The notes: a model not told the origin generated them from the letters alone. A stretch of 64,000 bases of DNA from Taklimakanibacter sp050251035 (GCA_050251035.1 JBFWNN010000012.1:1-64000); one strand, 5' to 3'. Positions 16,645-25,324 are shown, numbered from the stretch's first letter. A program made the numbers and translations.

Positions 16645-17750
16645 ATCATCGTGTTGGTGGAGTAGAGCGAGCCCCAGAAGAGGATGCCGCCCAAAGCGAC
16701 GATCACCAGCCCGCCGCCCAGGCGCAGGGCGAAAGCGGCAAAACCGAGCCAGCTATCGTCGCGCTTGGCGAGGCTCAGAGCCAGCTTCTTGGAATAGACG
16801 GCGATGGCGGCGATGACCGAGACGGTGATCGCGGTCCCGAGCGCCATGACGAAGGTCGAGGTGACACCCGCCCAATAAAGGCCCAGCGTGTTGGCGAAGA
16901 TCAGCACGAGCAGGGCGCCGGAGCAGGGCCTGATGCCGACGGCGAAAGCGAGCGACAGCGCCTTGGCCAGGGACCATTCGCCCTTGACCTGGCGCGCCTC
17001 GGGAACATGGGCGTGGCCGCAGCCACAATCGGCGTCATGCTTGTGATCGTGGCCATGATGATGGTCATGATCGTGATGGGCATGATCGTGATGGGCATGA
17101 TCATGATGGTGATCATGGGCATGCGCAGGGCCCTGGGCATCGGCATGCCGGTGCGGCCGGAAGGCGGTCCAGACGAGATAGGCGCCCATCAGCCCGATCA
17201 GGGCGTAGCTGGCGCTTTCCAGGAAGCCCGCCACGTCGCGCGCGGTGGTGCCGACCGCCGTCACGAACAAGAGCAGCGCGCTCACGATGGCGATGGCCGT
17301 CAGGGCCTGGACCACGGCGCTCATGAAGGCGATGAGGATGCCGCGGCGCAGTTCATTCTCGGTGGCGAGCAGCCAGGCCGAGATCACCGCCTTGCCGTGG
17401 CCGGGGCCCGCGGCATGGAAGACGCCATAGCCGAAGCTCAGGAGCATCAAGGTCAGGCCTGCGGCGAACGGCGATTGCGACTTCATCTGCCTGATCGACA
17501 GCGACATCGCGCCATAGAAGCTCCGCTGCTTGTCCATGATCCACAAAACAGGCTCGCGCCACGGCGACGACGTCTTCAGCGTGCCGTCGGCATTGCGCGG
17601 CTGGACCAGGAGCTTGCGCTGATCGATCTTGGGCGGCGTCTGCGGCGCCGCCGGCTCGGCCTGCTCCTGCGCCTGGAGCGGGGCGGGCACGCAGAGCGTT
17701 GCGACGCACAGCAGCAGGAGGACGGACAGAAGCCCGGCGATCAGCCTCAT
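16641..17750 (-). CDS. NicO-family nickel/cobalt (or zinc) transporter with long His-rich loop
   Basis: The 369-residue membrane protein starts with a signal-like segment, has the NicO marker HAAGPGHGKAVISAWLL (about residues 112-128), and a cytoplasmic or periplasmic loop at about 200-248 packed with His and Asp (AHDHHHDHAHHDHAHHDHDH) plus DCGCGH. Such loops bind divalent metals. The ATG overlaps the DUF1007 stop (ATGA), so translation is coupled. The longer open frame to 18263 is an antisense-like shadow of the DUF1007 gene. The direction of transport is not evident; neighbours favour zinc. Confidence 0.88.
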   Translation of the reverse strand: MRLIAGLLSVLLLLCVATLCVPAPLQAQEQAEPAAPQTPPKIDQRKLLVQPRNADGTLKTSSPWREPVLWIMDKQRSFYGAMSLSIRQMKSQSPFAAGLTLMLLSFGYGVFHAAGPGHGKAVISAWLLATENELRRGILIAFMSAVVQALTAIAIVSALLLFVTAVGTTARDVAGFLESASYALIGLMGAYLVWTAFRPHRHADAQGPAHAHDHHHDHAHHDHAHHDHDHHHGHDHKHDADCGCGHAHVPEARQVKGEWSLAKALSLAFAVGIRPCSGALLVLIFANTLGLYWAGVTSTFVMALGTAITVSVIAAIAVYSKKLALSLAKRDDSWLGFAAFALRLGGGLVIVALGGILFWGSLYSTNTMM

Positions 17751-18412
17751 TTGGAGCACATCACCAGGGTCGGCTGTGCGAACAAGCCGCCGAAATCCTC
17801 GTCCTCGGGCGGCTTCCAGTCGGTGCCCTTGGTCGAGAGCATCTGGCGCGTCTGCTCGAGCTGCTGATCGGACACCACCGGCTTGACCTCGAGATGGCAG
17901 CCTTTCGGCATCTCGCCGATGACGCCGACCGGATCCTCCTGGACATAATCCAGGGCGATGAAGAATTCCGGGTCGTAGATCTTGTAGAGGAACTCGGCCT
18001 TGCGCGGATCGACCGGGCTCGCCAGAGGCACGGTGAAATGCAAGGCGAGCTTGCCGTTGCTGTAGATCTGGCCATATTCGGCCGGGTCGGCGAGGTCGAC
18101 GACCTTGCCGTTCACGCGCGGCACGATGAAATAGTTGTAGTCTTTGAGCGACTTCAGGTTCTCCTGGGTCAAGGGCTCGAGCTCGGTCTGGCTGTAGACG
18201 CCGTCGCCATTGGCATCGAGCCCATCGAGCGCCATCTGCGTATAGCCGTCGTCGAAGGTCCATTCGACGGCGATGCCGGTGACCTCGGCCTTGTCGTTGA
18301 CGACGACATCGGAACGCATGGTGATCCAGACATGGGGGTGGGCCAGAGCGGGCGCTGCCGAAAGCAGGAAGGGTGCGGCCAGCGCCGCTGCGTTCACGAA
18401 GGTCCGCCGCAT
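17747..18412 (-). CDS. DUF1007 family periplasmic protein
   Basis: The 221-residue protein has a signal peptide (to about residue 24, PALA) followed at once by HPHVWI, the hallmark of DUF1007 proteins and a plausible N-terminal metal site. An EF-hand-like DANGDGVYSQTEL lies at about residues 66-78. DUF1007 genes are regularly found beside NicO transporters and are thought to be their periplasmic partner (established association, unproven mechanism). Its stop overlaps the NicO start. Confidence 0.88.
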   Translation of the reverse strand: MRRTFVNAAALAAPFLLSAAPALAHPHVWITMRSDVVVNDKAEVTGIAVEWTFDDGYTQMALDGLDANGDGVYSQTELEPLTQENLKSLKDYNYFIVPRVNGKVVDLADPAEYGQIYSNGKLALHFTVPLASPVDPRKAEFLYKIYDPEFFIALDYVQEDPVGVIGEMPKGCHLEVKPVVSDQQLEQTRQMLSTKGTDWKPPEDEDFGGLFAQPTLVMCSK

Positions 18413-18498
18413 GCCTCGACTAATCCCCTTGCTCTTGCAAGCTTGAGGAATGATGGGGGAATGCGGCGGAAAAGTGAAGTTACGCCTGTGTCATCCGA

Positions 18499-19467
18499 TC
18501 ACCCCTTGAGGCAGGAGGTGAGCGCGGTCACGAATTTGCGCATCATGCCGGCATAGGCCTGGCTTCCGGAAGGTTCCGCGGCGCCGAGGCCGTCGAGAAC
18601 CGCGGCCCTGGCCTTGGTGCCCTCGATGACGGTCTCGACATATTTCGCTTCGAATTGCGGCTCGGCGAAGACGCAGACCGCAGCTGTCTGGGCGATGCGG
18701 TCATGGATCTCCTTGATGCGCCGGGCGCCCGGCGCCACTTCCGGATTGACTGTGATGCTGCCGGCCGGGCTCAGGCCGAAGCGGCTCTCGAAATACTGAT
18801 AGGCGTCGTGGAAGACGATATAGCGCGTGTCGCGCACCGGCTTCACCTCATCCGCGATCGCGGCGGAGAGCCTGTCGATCTCGGCCGCGAAGGTCTCGGC
18901 ATTGGCCTGATATTTCACGGCATTCTCCGCATCGAGGCCGGCCAAGACCTTGGCGAGCTCACGGGCGATCACCTTGGCATTCTCGGGGTCCATCCACACA
19001 TGCGGGTCATTGCCGCCATGGTCGTGGTCATGGCCTTGCTCCTCGTGAGCAGCTTCCTCATGCTCATGGCCTTCCTCCCCCGCGCCATGATGATGCGCCT
19101 CCCACAGGCCGCCGCTGCGCACCGGGAGCAGTTTGAGGCCCGGCAATTCGCCGGCCTCGAACAGCGTCTTGCGGGCGATCTCGGGATTGTCCAGCGCTTT
19201 GTGCAGGAAAGCTTCCAGATTCTCGCCCACCACGACGATGAGGTCGGCATTCTGCATGGCCGAGACCTGCGAAGGGGTGAACTGGGCCGTATGCTCGGAC
19301 ACCGCGGCATCGAGCAGCAGATGCGGCTCGGCCACGCCCGCCATCACATTCGCCGCGATGGAATGGATGGGCTTGATGGTGGCCACCACCTTGGGGGCGG
19401 CAAGGCTTGTCGTGGTGAGCGCTGCGGCGAAGGCTAAGGCAAGGACGAGGCGGGCAGTCGCGGGCAT
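18499..19467 (-). CDS. znuA: Zinc ABC transporter substrate-binding protein ZnuA-like
   Basis: The 322-residue cluster A-I binding protein has a signal peptide, zinc ligands His59 (SEHTAQF), His156 (NDPHVWMD) and the FHDAYQYF histidine, and a His/Glu-rich loop at about 125-150, as in high-affinity ZnuA. AAGGAGAG precedes the ATG, and a Zur-like operator lies 13-33 bases upstream. No znuB or znuC is adjacent; instead DUF1007 and NicO genes follow in the same direction after 86 bases. Confidence 0.92.
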   Translation of the reverse strand: MPATARLVLALAFAAALTTTSLAAPKVVATIKPIHSIAANVMAGVAEPHLLLDAAVSEHTAQFTPSQVSAMQNADLIVVVGENLEAFLHKALDNPEIARKTLFEAGELPGLKLLPVRSGGLWEAHHHGAGEEGHEHEEAAHEEQGHDHDHGGNDPHVWMDPENAKVIARELAKVLAGLDAENAVKYQANAETFAAEIDRLSAAIADEVKPVRDTRYIVFHDAYQYFESRFGLSPAGSITVNPEVAPGARRIKEIHDRIAQTAAVCVFAEPQFEAKYVETVIEGTKARAAVLDGLGAAEPSGSQAYAGMMRKFVTALTSCLKG

Positions 19468-19480
19468 GGATCTCTCCTTT

Positions 19481-19519
19481 ATGTAACATTATAACATAAC
19501 AGAAGTGGCGCCCTGTCAA
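19481..19519 (-). promoter_or_regulatory. Zur-like operator overlapping the znuA promoter
   Basis: In otherwise GC-rich DNA, 19481-19500 is AT-rich and holds ACATTATAACAT (19486-19497), a 10 of 12 match to the alphaproteobacterial Zur core ATGTTATAACAT as I recall it. On the minus strand it contains a perfect TATAAT (19488-19493), with TTGACA at 19514-19519, although the 20-base spacing is long. Zinc-loaded Zur would cover the promoter and repress znuA and perhaps the downstream DUF1007-NicO genes. Confidence 0.6.
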
Positions 19520-19593
19520 GTTAAAGTGAGGGCCCTGCGGCCTTTGGTGAGTTGTGCCCGGTGTCACAAGACGCCAAGTTGCGCCCGTTTCCG

Positions 19594-20334
19594 ATGTGCG
19601 AGGCTCTGGTGGCGGCTAGTTTTCTGACGGCATTCTTCGGCGGGCTCCTGAGCTTCCTCAGTCCCTGCGTCCTGCCCCTGGTGCCGCCCTATCTGTGCTT
19701 CATCACCGGCGCCACGCTCGACGACCTGACCGAGAAGGCCGCCGTCTCGCGCCAGCGCACGGTGCTCGCGGCGCTCGCCTTCGTGCTGGGCTTCTCGACG
19801 GTCTTCGTGCTCTTGGGCGCGACCGCGTCGGCGGCCGGGCAGTTCATCCGCGAGCACCTGCCGCTCCTCGCCCAGATCGCCGGCGTCTTCATCATCCTCA
19901 TGGGCCTGCATTTCCTCGGCCTCTTCCGCTTCGCCCTGCTCAATCGCGAGAAGCGCTACCAGCAGGAGACCCGGCCCGCCGGCCTCCTCGGCGCCTATGC
20001 GGTGGGGCTCGCCTTCGCCTTCGGCTGGACGCCCTGCATCGGGCCTGTCCTCGCCACCATCCTGGCGGTGGCGGCGGGCGAGGACAGTGTCGGGCAGGGC
20101 GCCGTCCTGCTCGCCGTCTATTCCCTGGGGCTCGGTGTGCCCTTCCTGCTCGCGGCCCTCGGCGTCGGCACCTTCCTCGGCTTCCTCAAGCGCTTCGCGC
20201 CGCATCTCGGCACGGTCGAGAAGGCGATGGGCGTGCTCCTCGTCCTCGCCGGCCTCGCTTTCCTGACCGGCCTGCATCAGAGCTTCGCCTATTGGCTGCT
20301 CGAGACCTTCCCCGTCTTCTCGACGATCGGGTGA
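19594..20334 (+). CDS. ccdA: CcdA-type cytochrome c biogenesis / thiol-disulfide transporter
   Basis: The 246-residue, six-helix membrane protein has the paired redox cysteines of the DsbD/CcdA family: SPCVLPLVPPYLC near the start and GWTPCIGPVLA in the fourth helix. It passes electrons from cytoplasmic thioredoxin to periplasmic thiols for haem attachment or metal-protein maturation. ATG 19594 is chosen; a TTG at 19552 would add 14 hydrophilic residues. It is divergent from znuA. No ccm genes are nearby. Confidence 0.9.
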   Translation: MCEALVAASFLTAFFGGLLSFLSPCVLPLVPPYLCFITGATLDDLTEKAAVSRQRTVLAALAFVLGFSTVFVLLGATASAAGQFIREHLPLLAQIAGVFIILMGLHFLGLFRFALLNREKRYQQETRPAGLLGAYAVGLAFAFGWTPCIGPVLATILAVAAGEDSVGQGAVLLAVYSLGLGVPFLLAALGVGTFLGFLKRFAPHLGTVEKAMGVLLVLAGLAFLTGLHQSFAYWLLETFPVFSTIG

Positions 20335-21192
20335 TCAGGGAATGAGCTCGTGCGAGAGGCGGGCGATCAGATGCGCCTCCAGCCGATCGATGATCGGGCT
20401 CTTCTTGAGATGCGAGCGCTCGAGCCGGATATTGAACTTGCCGAGCGGCGGAAAGCCGTCCTGCAGCGTAAGCTCGCGCAAGTCGGCGGTGACGGCGCTC
20501 CTGACCATGGCGGAGACCGCCAGCCCGCCCGCCACCGCGGCGCGCAGGCCGGTGATGCTGCGGCTGATCACCGCGATGCGGTGACGGCGCTTCATCGCCG
20601 CGAGCGCCGCCACCATCGCCTGCGCATAGCTGTCGTCCTCGCCGCGGATGGCGATCGGCAAGGGGTCCTTGCCCTGGATGTCGCCGGCGAGCGGCGCCAC
20701 CCAGACGATCTCGTCGCGGAAGACGATGGGGCCGCCGCGCACCGGCCCGATGCCCTCGGTGATGAAGGCGAGATCGACCGCCCCTTCGCTCAAGCCCTTG
20801 GCGAGCACCATCGATTCCTCCAGCACCAGATCGATCGTGGCGAGGGGATAGAGCTCGATGAAGCCGCGCAGGACGTCGGACAGGATGCGCGGCGCGTAAT
20901 GCTCCGACAGGCCCAGCACGACGACGCCTTCGACCGAGCCGCGGTTGAAGGCGGCGAGTGCCGCGCCATAGGACGAGACGATGTCCTTGGCGAAGCCCAG
21001 GAACAGCTCGCCATGGTCGGTGAGCTGGACATTGCCGCTGGCGCGCGACAGGAGCGGGCGTCCCAGCAGGGTCTCGAGCCGCCTGATCTGCAGGCTGACC
21101 GCCGATTGCGTGCGCCCGACCTGGCGGGCGGCCGCGGTAAAGCTGCCCGTCTCGCAAATCGCGATGAAGCTTTTGAGGAGATCAATGTCCAT
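20335..21192 (-). CDS. LysR family transcriptional regulator
   Basis: The 285-residue protein has a winged HTH at residues 1-60 (FIAICETGSFTAAARQVGRTQSAVSLQIRRLE) and a LysR effector domain beyond about residue 90. Its stop abuts the ccdA stop with no gap. It is divergent from a DUF1127 gene 112 bases away, its most likely regulated neighbour. The effector is unknown. Confidence 0.92.
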   Translation of the reverse strand: MDIDLLKSFIAICETGSFTAAARQVGRTQSAVSLQIRRLETLLGRPLLSRASGNVQLTDHGELFLGFAKDIVSSYGAALAAFNRGSVEGVVVLGLSEHYAPRILSDVLRGFIELYPLATIDLVLEESMVLAKGLSEGAVDLAFITEGIGPVRGGPIVFRDEIVWVAPLAGDIQGKDPLPIAIRGEDDSYAQAMVAALAAMKRRHRIAVISRSITGLRAAVAGGLAVSAMVRSAVTADLRELTLQDGFPPLGKFNIRLERSHLKKSPIIDRLEAHLIARLSHELIP

Positions 21193-21304
21193 AGCGGCTT
21201 CCGGATCATGCGCCGATGAATTTTCCTAATGGCCCATATTTCTACTACTCGTTGGACAGATCAACCACCCGGGCGTCTCATGGTCTGCGAGGAGCTTGAC
21301 GACG

Positions 21305-21481
21305 ATGCTGACCGAAGCCCCCTGGATGAGACCGATGACCGCGATCCGCCTGCTGCGCAGCGCCTTCGACACCTGGCGCGCCGGACGCCGGCTGCTCGGC
21401 GCCGATGACGCCATGCTTGCCGATATCGGCGTCGCGCGCGGTAATATCGACTGGCTGGTCCATCACGGCCGCCAAAGATAA
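21305..21481 (+). CDS. Small DUF1127 (YjiS-like) protein
   Basis: The 58-residue basic protein ends in the DUF1127 pattern: WRAGRRLLGADDAMLADIGVARGNIDWLV. Small DUF1127 proteins in alphaproteobacteria influence RNA turnover and metabolism. ATG 21305 follows GAGGAG by 10 bases; a TTG at 21296 is less likely. It stands divergent to the LysR gene, which may control it. Confidence 0.85.
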   Translation: MLTEAPWMRPMTAIRLLRSAFDTWRAGRRLLGADDAMLADIGVARGNIDWLVHHGRQR

Positions 21482-21484
21482 GGC

Positions 21485-21778
21485 CTATTTGAGCGCGATC
21501 GGCCGGCCGTGTGGTGTTTCGCGCGCGGCCCGGTCCCAGGCGTCGATGCGGGCGAGGCGCTCTGTCTCGCTCAATACGTTCTTCTCCTTGACCAGCCTTT
21601 CCAGGGCGGCGAGCCAGGATTCGTAGTAGCTCAGCTCCGGATGGGCGGCGATCTCGTCGGCGAGCGCTGACGCCCATTCCGTCCAGGTGAACAGGCCTCG
21701 GGCATTGAGGCTCACCGCCATGGCGAAGGCCTGCGCTTCCCAGGGCTCGGTGAAGACCGGATCGTCAGGCGGGATCAA
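21485..21778 (-). CDS. Nitrile hydratase accessory protein
   Basis: The 97-residue protein begins at TTG 21778, overlapping the upstream beta-subunit stop by 14 bases, with GGGAG seven bases before it. The DPVFTEPWEAQAFAMAVSL opening and FTWTEWASALADEI segment match nitrile hydratase accessory (activator) proteins, which resemble the N-terminal half of the beta subunit and assist cobalt insertion or maturation. The larger upstream frame is a shadow of the beta gene. It is last in the nitrile hydratase operon. Confidence 0.85.
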   Translation of the reverse strand: MIPPDDPVFTEPWEAQAFAMAVSLNARGLFTWTEWASALADEIAAHPELSYYESWLAALERLVKEKNVLSETERLARIDAWDRAARETPHGRPIALK

Positions 21779-22433
21779 GATAGGACTCCCACAGATCGGC
21801 CGAGACCGCATCGCGGGGGTGGCGCGCCGCACCCCAGATGTCGTGGGCCTGGAAGCGCACCGTGTAGAGCGGCTGCGGCGCCTCGCCCCGGCCATGGGCG
21901 TTGGTGTCGGGAAAGACATGCGTGCCGTGCAGCAGCACGACCTCGCCCACATGGCCGCGCAGATAGCGCGGCAGGCGCGTATGGGTCTCGGGATGGATGT
22001 TGCGGGTTCTGACCTTGTCGCCGGGCGCAAAGCGCGGCGGCGCTGTCGACGGGCGCGTGGTCGGGCCGCCCTTGGCGAGGACCGCCGGCACGTTCTTGGC
22101 CATGAGCTTGCCGGCCACCTTCTTGGGCGGCGTCGCCATCCTGCCCGAAGCCAGCTCTTCGTCGGTGACGAGGCCCCGCGTCAGCATGAGCCGGCGCAGG
22201 CCCGCCAGCCAGATCTCGTAATAGCTCGCGGAGAGATATTGCGCCGGGGCCACGCTCTCGCGCGCATGGCGCGACATGTCGATGGTCCATTCCCGGGTCG
22301 CGCCCATGGCCAAGGTGAGCGCCAAGGCGCGGCGTTCCCAAGGCGCATGGAAAAGGGGCTCGTCCCTTTCCGGCGCCACCGGCCCGAAACCCATCTGGCC
22401 GCCGAGATCCTGCGGGCCGTTCATGCGGTGCAT
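21765..22433 (-). CDS. Nitrile hydratase beta subunit, second tandem copy
   Basis: The 222-residue beta subunit opens MNGPQDLGGQMGFGPV, has the PAQYLSASYYEIWL helix and the SH3-like C-domain (HTRLPRYLRGHVGEV to the end). It is a paralogue of the gene directly upstream, with most landmark positions shared. One difference stands out: where the neighbour has NERIPP, this copy has RESVAP, so an Arg believed to contact the oxidised active-site cysteines appears to be Ser. Nine bases separate the two genes. Confidence 0.9.
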   Translation of the reverse strand: MHRMNGPQDLGGQMGFGPVAPERDEPLFHAPWERRALALTLAMGATREWTIDMSRHARESVAPAQYLSASYYEIWLAGLRRLMLTRGLVTDEELASGRMATPPKKVAGKLMAKNVPAVLAKGGPTTRPSTAPPRFAPGDKVRTRNIHPETHTRLPRYLRGHVGEVVLLHGTHVFPDTNAHGRGEAPQPLYTVRFQAHDIWGAARHPRDAVSADLWESYLDPA

Positions 22434-22442
22434 CCTTCCATG

Positions 22443-23102
22443 TCAGGCGGGCTCAAGATAAGGCTCCCACAGATCGGCCGATATCGTGTCGCGTGGATGG
22501 CGCGTTGCGCCCCATATCTCGCGGGCGGAGAATTTGACCGTGTAGAGCGGCTGCGGATTCTCGCCCGTCCCATGGGCATTGCTGTCGGGGAACACATGCG
22601 TGCCGTGAAGTCCGGTGATCTCGCCCACATGGCCGCGCAGATAGAGGGGCAATCTCGTGTGGCCCTCCGGATGCATGTTGCGCGTGCGCACCTTGTCGCC
22701 GTGCGCATAGCGTGGACGCCCCGCCTGGGGCCGCGTGGCCGGATCGCCCTGGGCGAGGATCGCCGGCAGCTCCTCGGCAAGGAGCTTGCCTTTGACCTTC
22801 TTCGCCGGCGTCAGCATCCGGCCCGCTGCGATTTCGTCGCGGGTGACGAGACCGGCGGTGGTCATGAGGTCGACGAGCCCGGCCATCCAGATCTCGTAAT
22901 AGCTCATGGCCAGATATTCGGTCGGCGGAATGCGCTCATTGGCGTGGCGCGACATGTCGAGGGTCCATTCCCCGGTCGAGTCCATGCACGAGGCGAGCGC
23001 CATGGCCCGGCGCTCCCATTCGGCATGGAAGACCGGTTCATTCGTTTCGGGTCCGACCGGTCCAAAACCCATCCGGCCGCCGAGGTCATGCGGACCGTTC
23101 AT
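22443..23102 (-). CDS. nthB: Nitrile hydratase beta subunit, first tandem copy
   Basis: The 219-residue beta subunit has MNGPHDLGGRMGFGPV, NERIPPTEYLAMSYYEIW and HTRLPLYLRGHVGEI, all typical of the functional family. Its ATG overlaps the alpha-subunit stop (ATGA), so it is translationally coupled to alpha and is the natural partner. Together they hydrate nitriles to amides in the cytoplasm. No amidase is encoded beside the operon. Confidence 0.92.
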   Translation of the reverse strand: MNGPHDLGGRMGFGPVGPETNEPVFHAEWERRAMALASCMDSTGEWTLDMSRHANERIPPTEYLAMSYYEIWMAGLVDLMTTAGLVTRDEIAAGRMLTPAKKVKGKLLAEELPAILAQGDPATRPQAGRPRYAHGDKVRTRNMHPEGHTRLPLYLRGHVGEITGLHGTHVFPDSNAHGTGENPQPLYTVKFSAREIWGATRHPRDTISADLWEPYLEPA

Positions 23103-23731
23103 GCGGAAGCGCCAGGCGTCAAGGCGAGGCCGGTGCCGATCATGGAATCGCGCGTGACGAGGGCGGCGAGCTTGTCCTCACTCCACCCCTCAGTGCCGTC
23201 GGGACGCATGGGCAGCACGAGATAACGGATCTCGGCGGTCGAATCCCATACCCGGACCGCCGTCTCCTCCGGCAACTCGAGGCCGAATTCGGCGAGCACC
23301 CCCCGGGGATCGATCACGGCACGCGAGCGGTAGGGCGGCGACTTGTACCAGACCGGCGGCAGGCCCAGCACCGACCATGGGTAACAGGAGCACAAGGTGC
23401 AGACGATGAGATTATGCGTGTCGGGCGTGTTCTCGGCCACCACCATATGCTCGCCCTGGCGGCCGGAATAGCCGAGCGCGGCTATGGCGGCCGTCGCATC
23501 CTTCAGAAGCCAGGCCTTGTATCCGGGATCGGTCCAGGCCTTGGCGACAACACGCGCGCCATTGCGCGGGCCGATCTTGGTCTCATAGGTCTCGACGATG
23601 GCGTCGAGGGCCTCAGGATCGACATAGCCCTTCTCGACGAGGAGGGATTCGAGCGCCTTCACCCTGAGCGCAATGGGCGACAGGGCAGAGCCCTCGCCGT
23701 GGTCGTGATCATGATCGTGGTCATGCGGCAT
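23099..23731 (-). CDS. nthA: Nitrile hydratase alpha subunit, cobalt type
   Basis: The 210-residue alpha subunit has the metal-claw motif VCTLCSCYPW (Cys111, Cys114, Cys116); Thr at the second position marks cobalt enzymes, Ser iron enzymes. The N-terminus carries HDHDHDHDH, which could bind metal during loading. ATG 23731 follows GGAGAG by seven bases. It is the first gene of the alpha / beta / beta / accessory operon and divergent from a haloacid-dehalogenase-like gene. Confidence 0.94.
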   Translation of the reverse strand: MPHDHDHDHDHGEGSALSPIALRVKALESLLVEKGYVDPEALDAIVETYETKIGPRNGARVVAKAWTDPGYKAWLLKDATAAIAALGYSGRQGEHMVVAENTPDTHNLIVCTLCSCYPWSVLGLPPVWYKSPPYRSRAVIDPRGVLAEFGLELPEETAVRVWDSTAEIRYLVLPMRPDGTEGWSEDKLAALVTRDSMIGTGLALTPGASA

Positions 23732-23791
23732 TGTGTTTCTCTCCGAGGCCGCTAGCATAGAACTGAAGGATCGGGGAGAGAAGCCTTATCC

Positions 23792-24469
23792 ATGGCGAAA
23801 CTCGAGGGCATCCGGGCTTGCGTCTTCGACGCCTATGGCACGCTGTTCGACGTGCATGCGCCGGTGGCCAAGCTTGCCGCCGAGATCGGCGAGAAGGCCG
23901 ACGCGCTGTCGAAATTGTGGCGCCAGAAGCAGCTCGAATATTCCTGGCTCAGGAGTCTCATGGGCGTGCATGCCGATTTCTGGCATGTGACCGGCGACGC
24001 GCTCGATTACGCGCTCGCCTTTCACGGCATCGAGGACCCGGGGCTCAAGGACGAGCTCATGGTGCTCTATCTCAAGCTCGACGCCTATCCCGACGCCAAG
24101 GCGGCGCTCGAGGCGCTCAAGTCGCGCAACATGCGCTTGGGCATCCTGTCCAATGGCAGCCCGTCAATGCTCGATGCGGCGGTGCGCTCGGCCGGGCTCG
24201 ACAAGCTCATCGATCAGGTGCTGTCGGTAGAGGATGTCGGCATCTACAAGCCGAGCCGGCGCGTCTACCGGCTCGCGATGCAGAAATTCGTCCTCCAAGA
24301 CGCGCCGTCGATCTGCTTCGTCTCGTCCAACACCTGGGATGCGCAAGCCGCGGCCCAGTTCGGCTTCCAGGTGGTGCGCATCGACCGCTTCGGCCTGCCG
24401 GACGACAAGATACCGGGCAAGCCCGCCGCCATGGTCAAGTCGCTGAGCGAGCTGCCGGGGCTGCTGTGA
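23792..24469 (+). CDS. Haloacid dehalogenase type II ((S)-2-haloacid dehalogenase family)
   Basis: The 225-residue HAD enzyme has nucleophile Asp13 in VFDAYGTLFD, the type II cap pattern WRQKQLEYSWL, SNGSPSML, IYKPSRRVY and SSNTWDA, all typical of L-2-haloacid dehalogenases that replace halogen with hydroxyl. HAD members drift in substrate, so halide specificity is not certain. It is divergent from the nitrile hydratase operon, with no dedicated regulator. Confidence 0.88.
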   Translation: MAKLEGIRACVFDAYGTLFDVHAPVAKLAAEIGEKADALSKLWRQKQLEYSWLRSLMGVHADFWHVTGDALDYALAFHGIEDPGLKDELMVLYLKLDAYPDAKAALEALKSRNMRLGILSNGSPSMLDAAVRSAGLDKLIDQVLSVEDVGIYKPSRRVYRLAMQKFVLQDAPSICFVSSNTWDAQAAAQFGFQVVRIDRFGLPDDKIPGKPAAMVKSLSELPGLL

Positions 24470-24499
24470 GGGATCGAGGGTAGAGCGCACGCATACCGA

Positions 24500-25210
24500 T
24501 TACAGTCCGACGTCCTTCTTCACGGATGTCGACACGACGTGTTCGCTGGCGCGGCGGATGTGGGAACGCATGAGCGATTCCGCCAGGTCGGCGTCCTTGC
24601 TTTTCATCGAGCGGATGATCTGCCAGTGCTCCTGGAACGCGACCTGCTTGCGCTCGGGCACCGCACCGGAGATCCGGCGATAGATCCGCAGCAGATGATA
24701 GAGGTCGCCACAAAGGATATTGATGATCCGCTGATTTCCGGCCTCCCGGACGACACGCTCGTGAAAGTCGAAGCGTTCGGCAGCCGGCTCGCTCGCATAA
24801 CGGGCGCGCTCGAGATCCTGCTCGAGGTTGCCGACCCTGTCCGGGGTCATGCGCTCGGTCGCCAGCCGGCAGGCAAAGCCTTCCAGCGCCTCGCGCGTCT
24901 GAAACAGCTCGATCACCGCGTCCTGCGACAGGGTGACGACGCGGGCGCGAAAATAGGGTTCGCGCGTCACGAGCTGGATGCCCTGAAGCCGTCGGATCGC
25001 TTCCCTGACGGGGCCGCGGCTGACCCCGAACTCGGCGGCCAGCGCCGACTCGTTGACGATCGCGCCCGGCGGGAGATCGCAATTCAAGATGAGGTTCAAG
25101 ACCTTGTCGAAAACCTCATCGCCGCGCGTATCCCCGCGCTGGGAAGGCGCAAGGGCCTCACTGTTTTCCGCCGGAACCGGCTTCGCGTCCAGCTTCGTTG
25201 CTTTTGCCAT
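24500..25210 (-). CDS. GntR family (FadR subfamily) transcriptional regulator
   Basis: The 236-residue regulator has a winged HTH (PPGAIVNESALAAEFGVSRGPVREAIRRL, about residues 50-80) and an all-helical FCD effector domain. ATG 25210 is chosen; GTG 25234 would add eight residues. It lies 114 bases downstream of, and in the same direction as, the lyase-decarboxylase-methyltransferase operon, and is the only regulator in that block. FadR-type operators have GT-N2-AC cores; two such sites overlap the divergent promoters at 31351 and 31474. Confidence 0.9.
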   Translation of the reverse strand: MAKATKLDAKPVPAENSEALAPSQRGDTRGDEVFDKVLNLILNCDLPPGAIVNESALAAEFGVSRGPVREAIRRLQGIQLVTREPYFRARVVTLSQDAVIELFQTREALEGFACRLATERMTPDRVGNLEQDLERARYASEPAAERFDFHERVVREAGNQRIINILCGDLYHLLRIYRRISGAVPERKQVAFQEHWQIIRSMKSKDADLAESLMRSHIRRASEHVVSTSVKKDVGL

Positions 25211-25324
25211 GGACTCATCACACCCGTTTTTCACCAGCCTGGCGGCACGCTTGCGATCGCGCGGCGCCGAATATTGAATGATGCGCCCCGCCGAGACAAC
25301 AACGCGGCGGAAGCGCCCGTTCCG

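Noticed and set aside
17051..17124. Tandem CATGATCGTGATGGG-type DNA repeat
   Set aside because: It is the coding sequence of the His/Asp-rich metal-binding loop of the NicO transporter, not a separate repeat element.
17751..18263. Upstream extension of the NicO transporter frame
   Set aside because: The first 171 codons run inside the DUF1007 gene in another frame and are low-complexity Arg/Gly; the true ATG at 17750 overlaps the DUF1007 stop and begins a signal-like segment.
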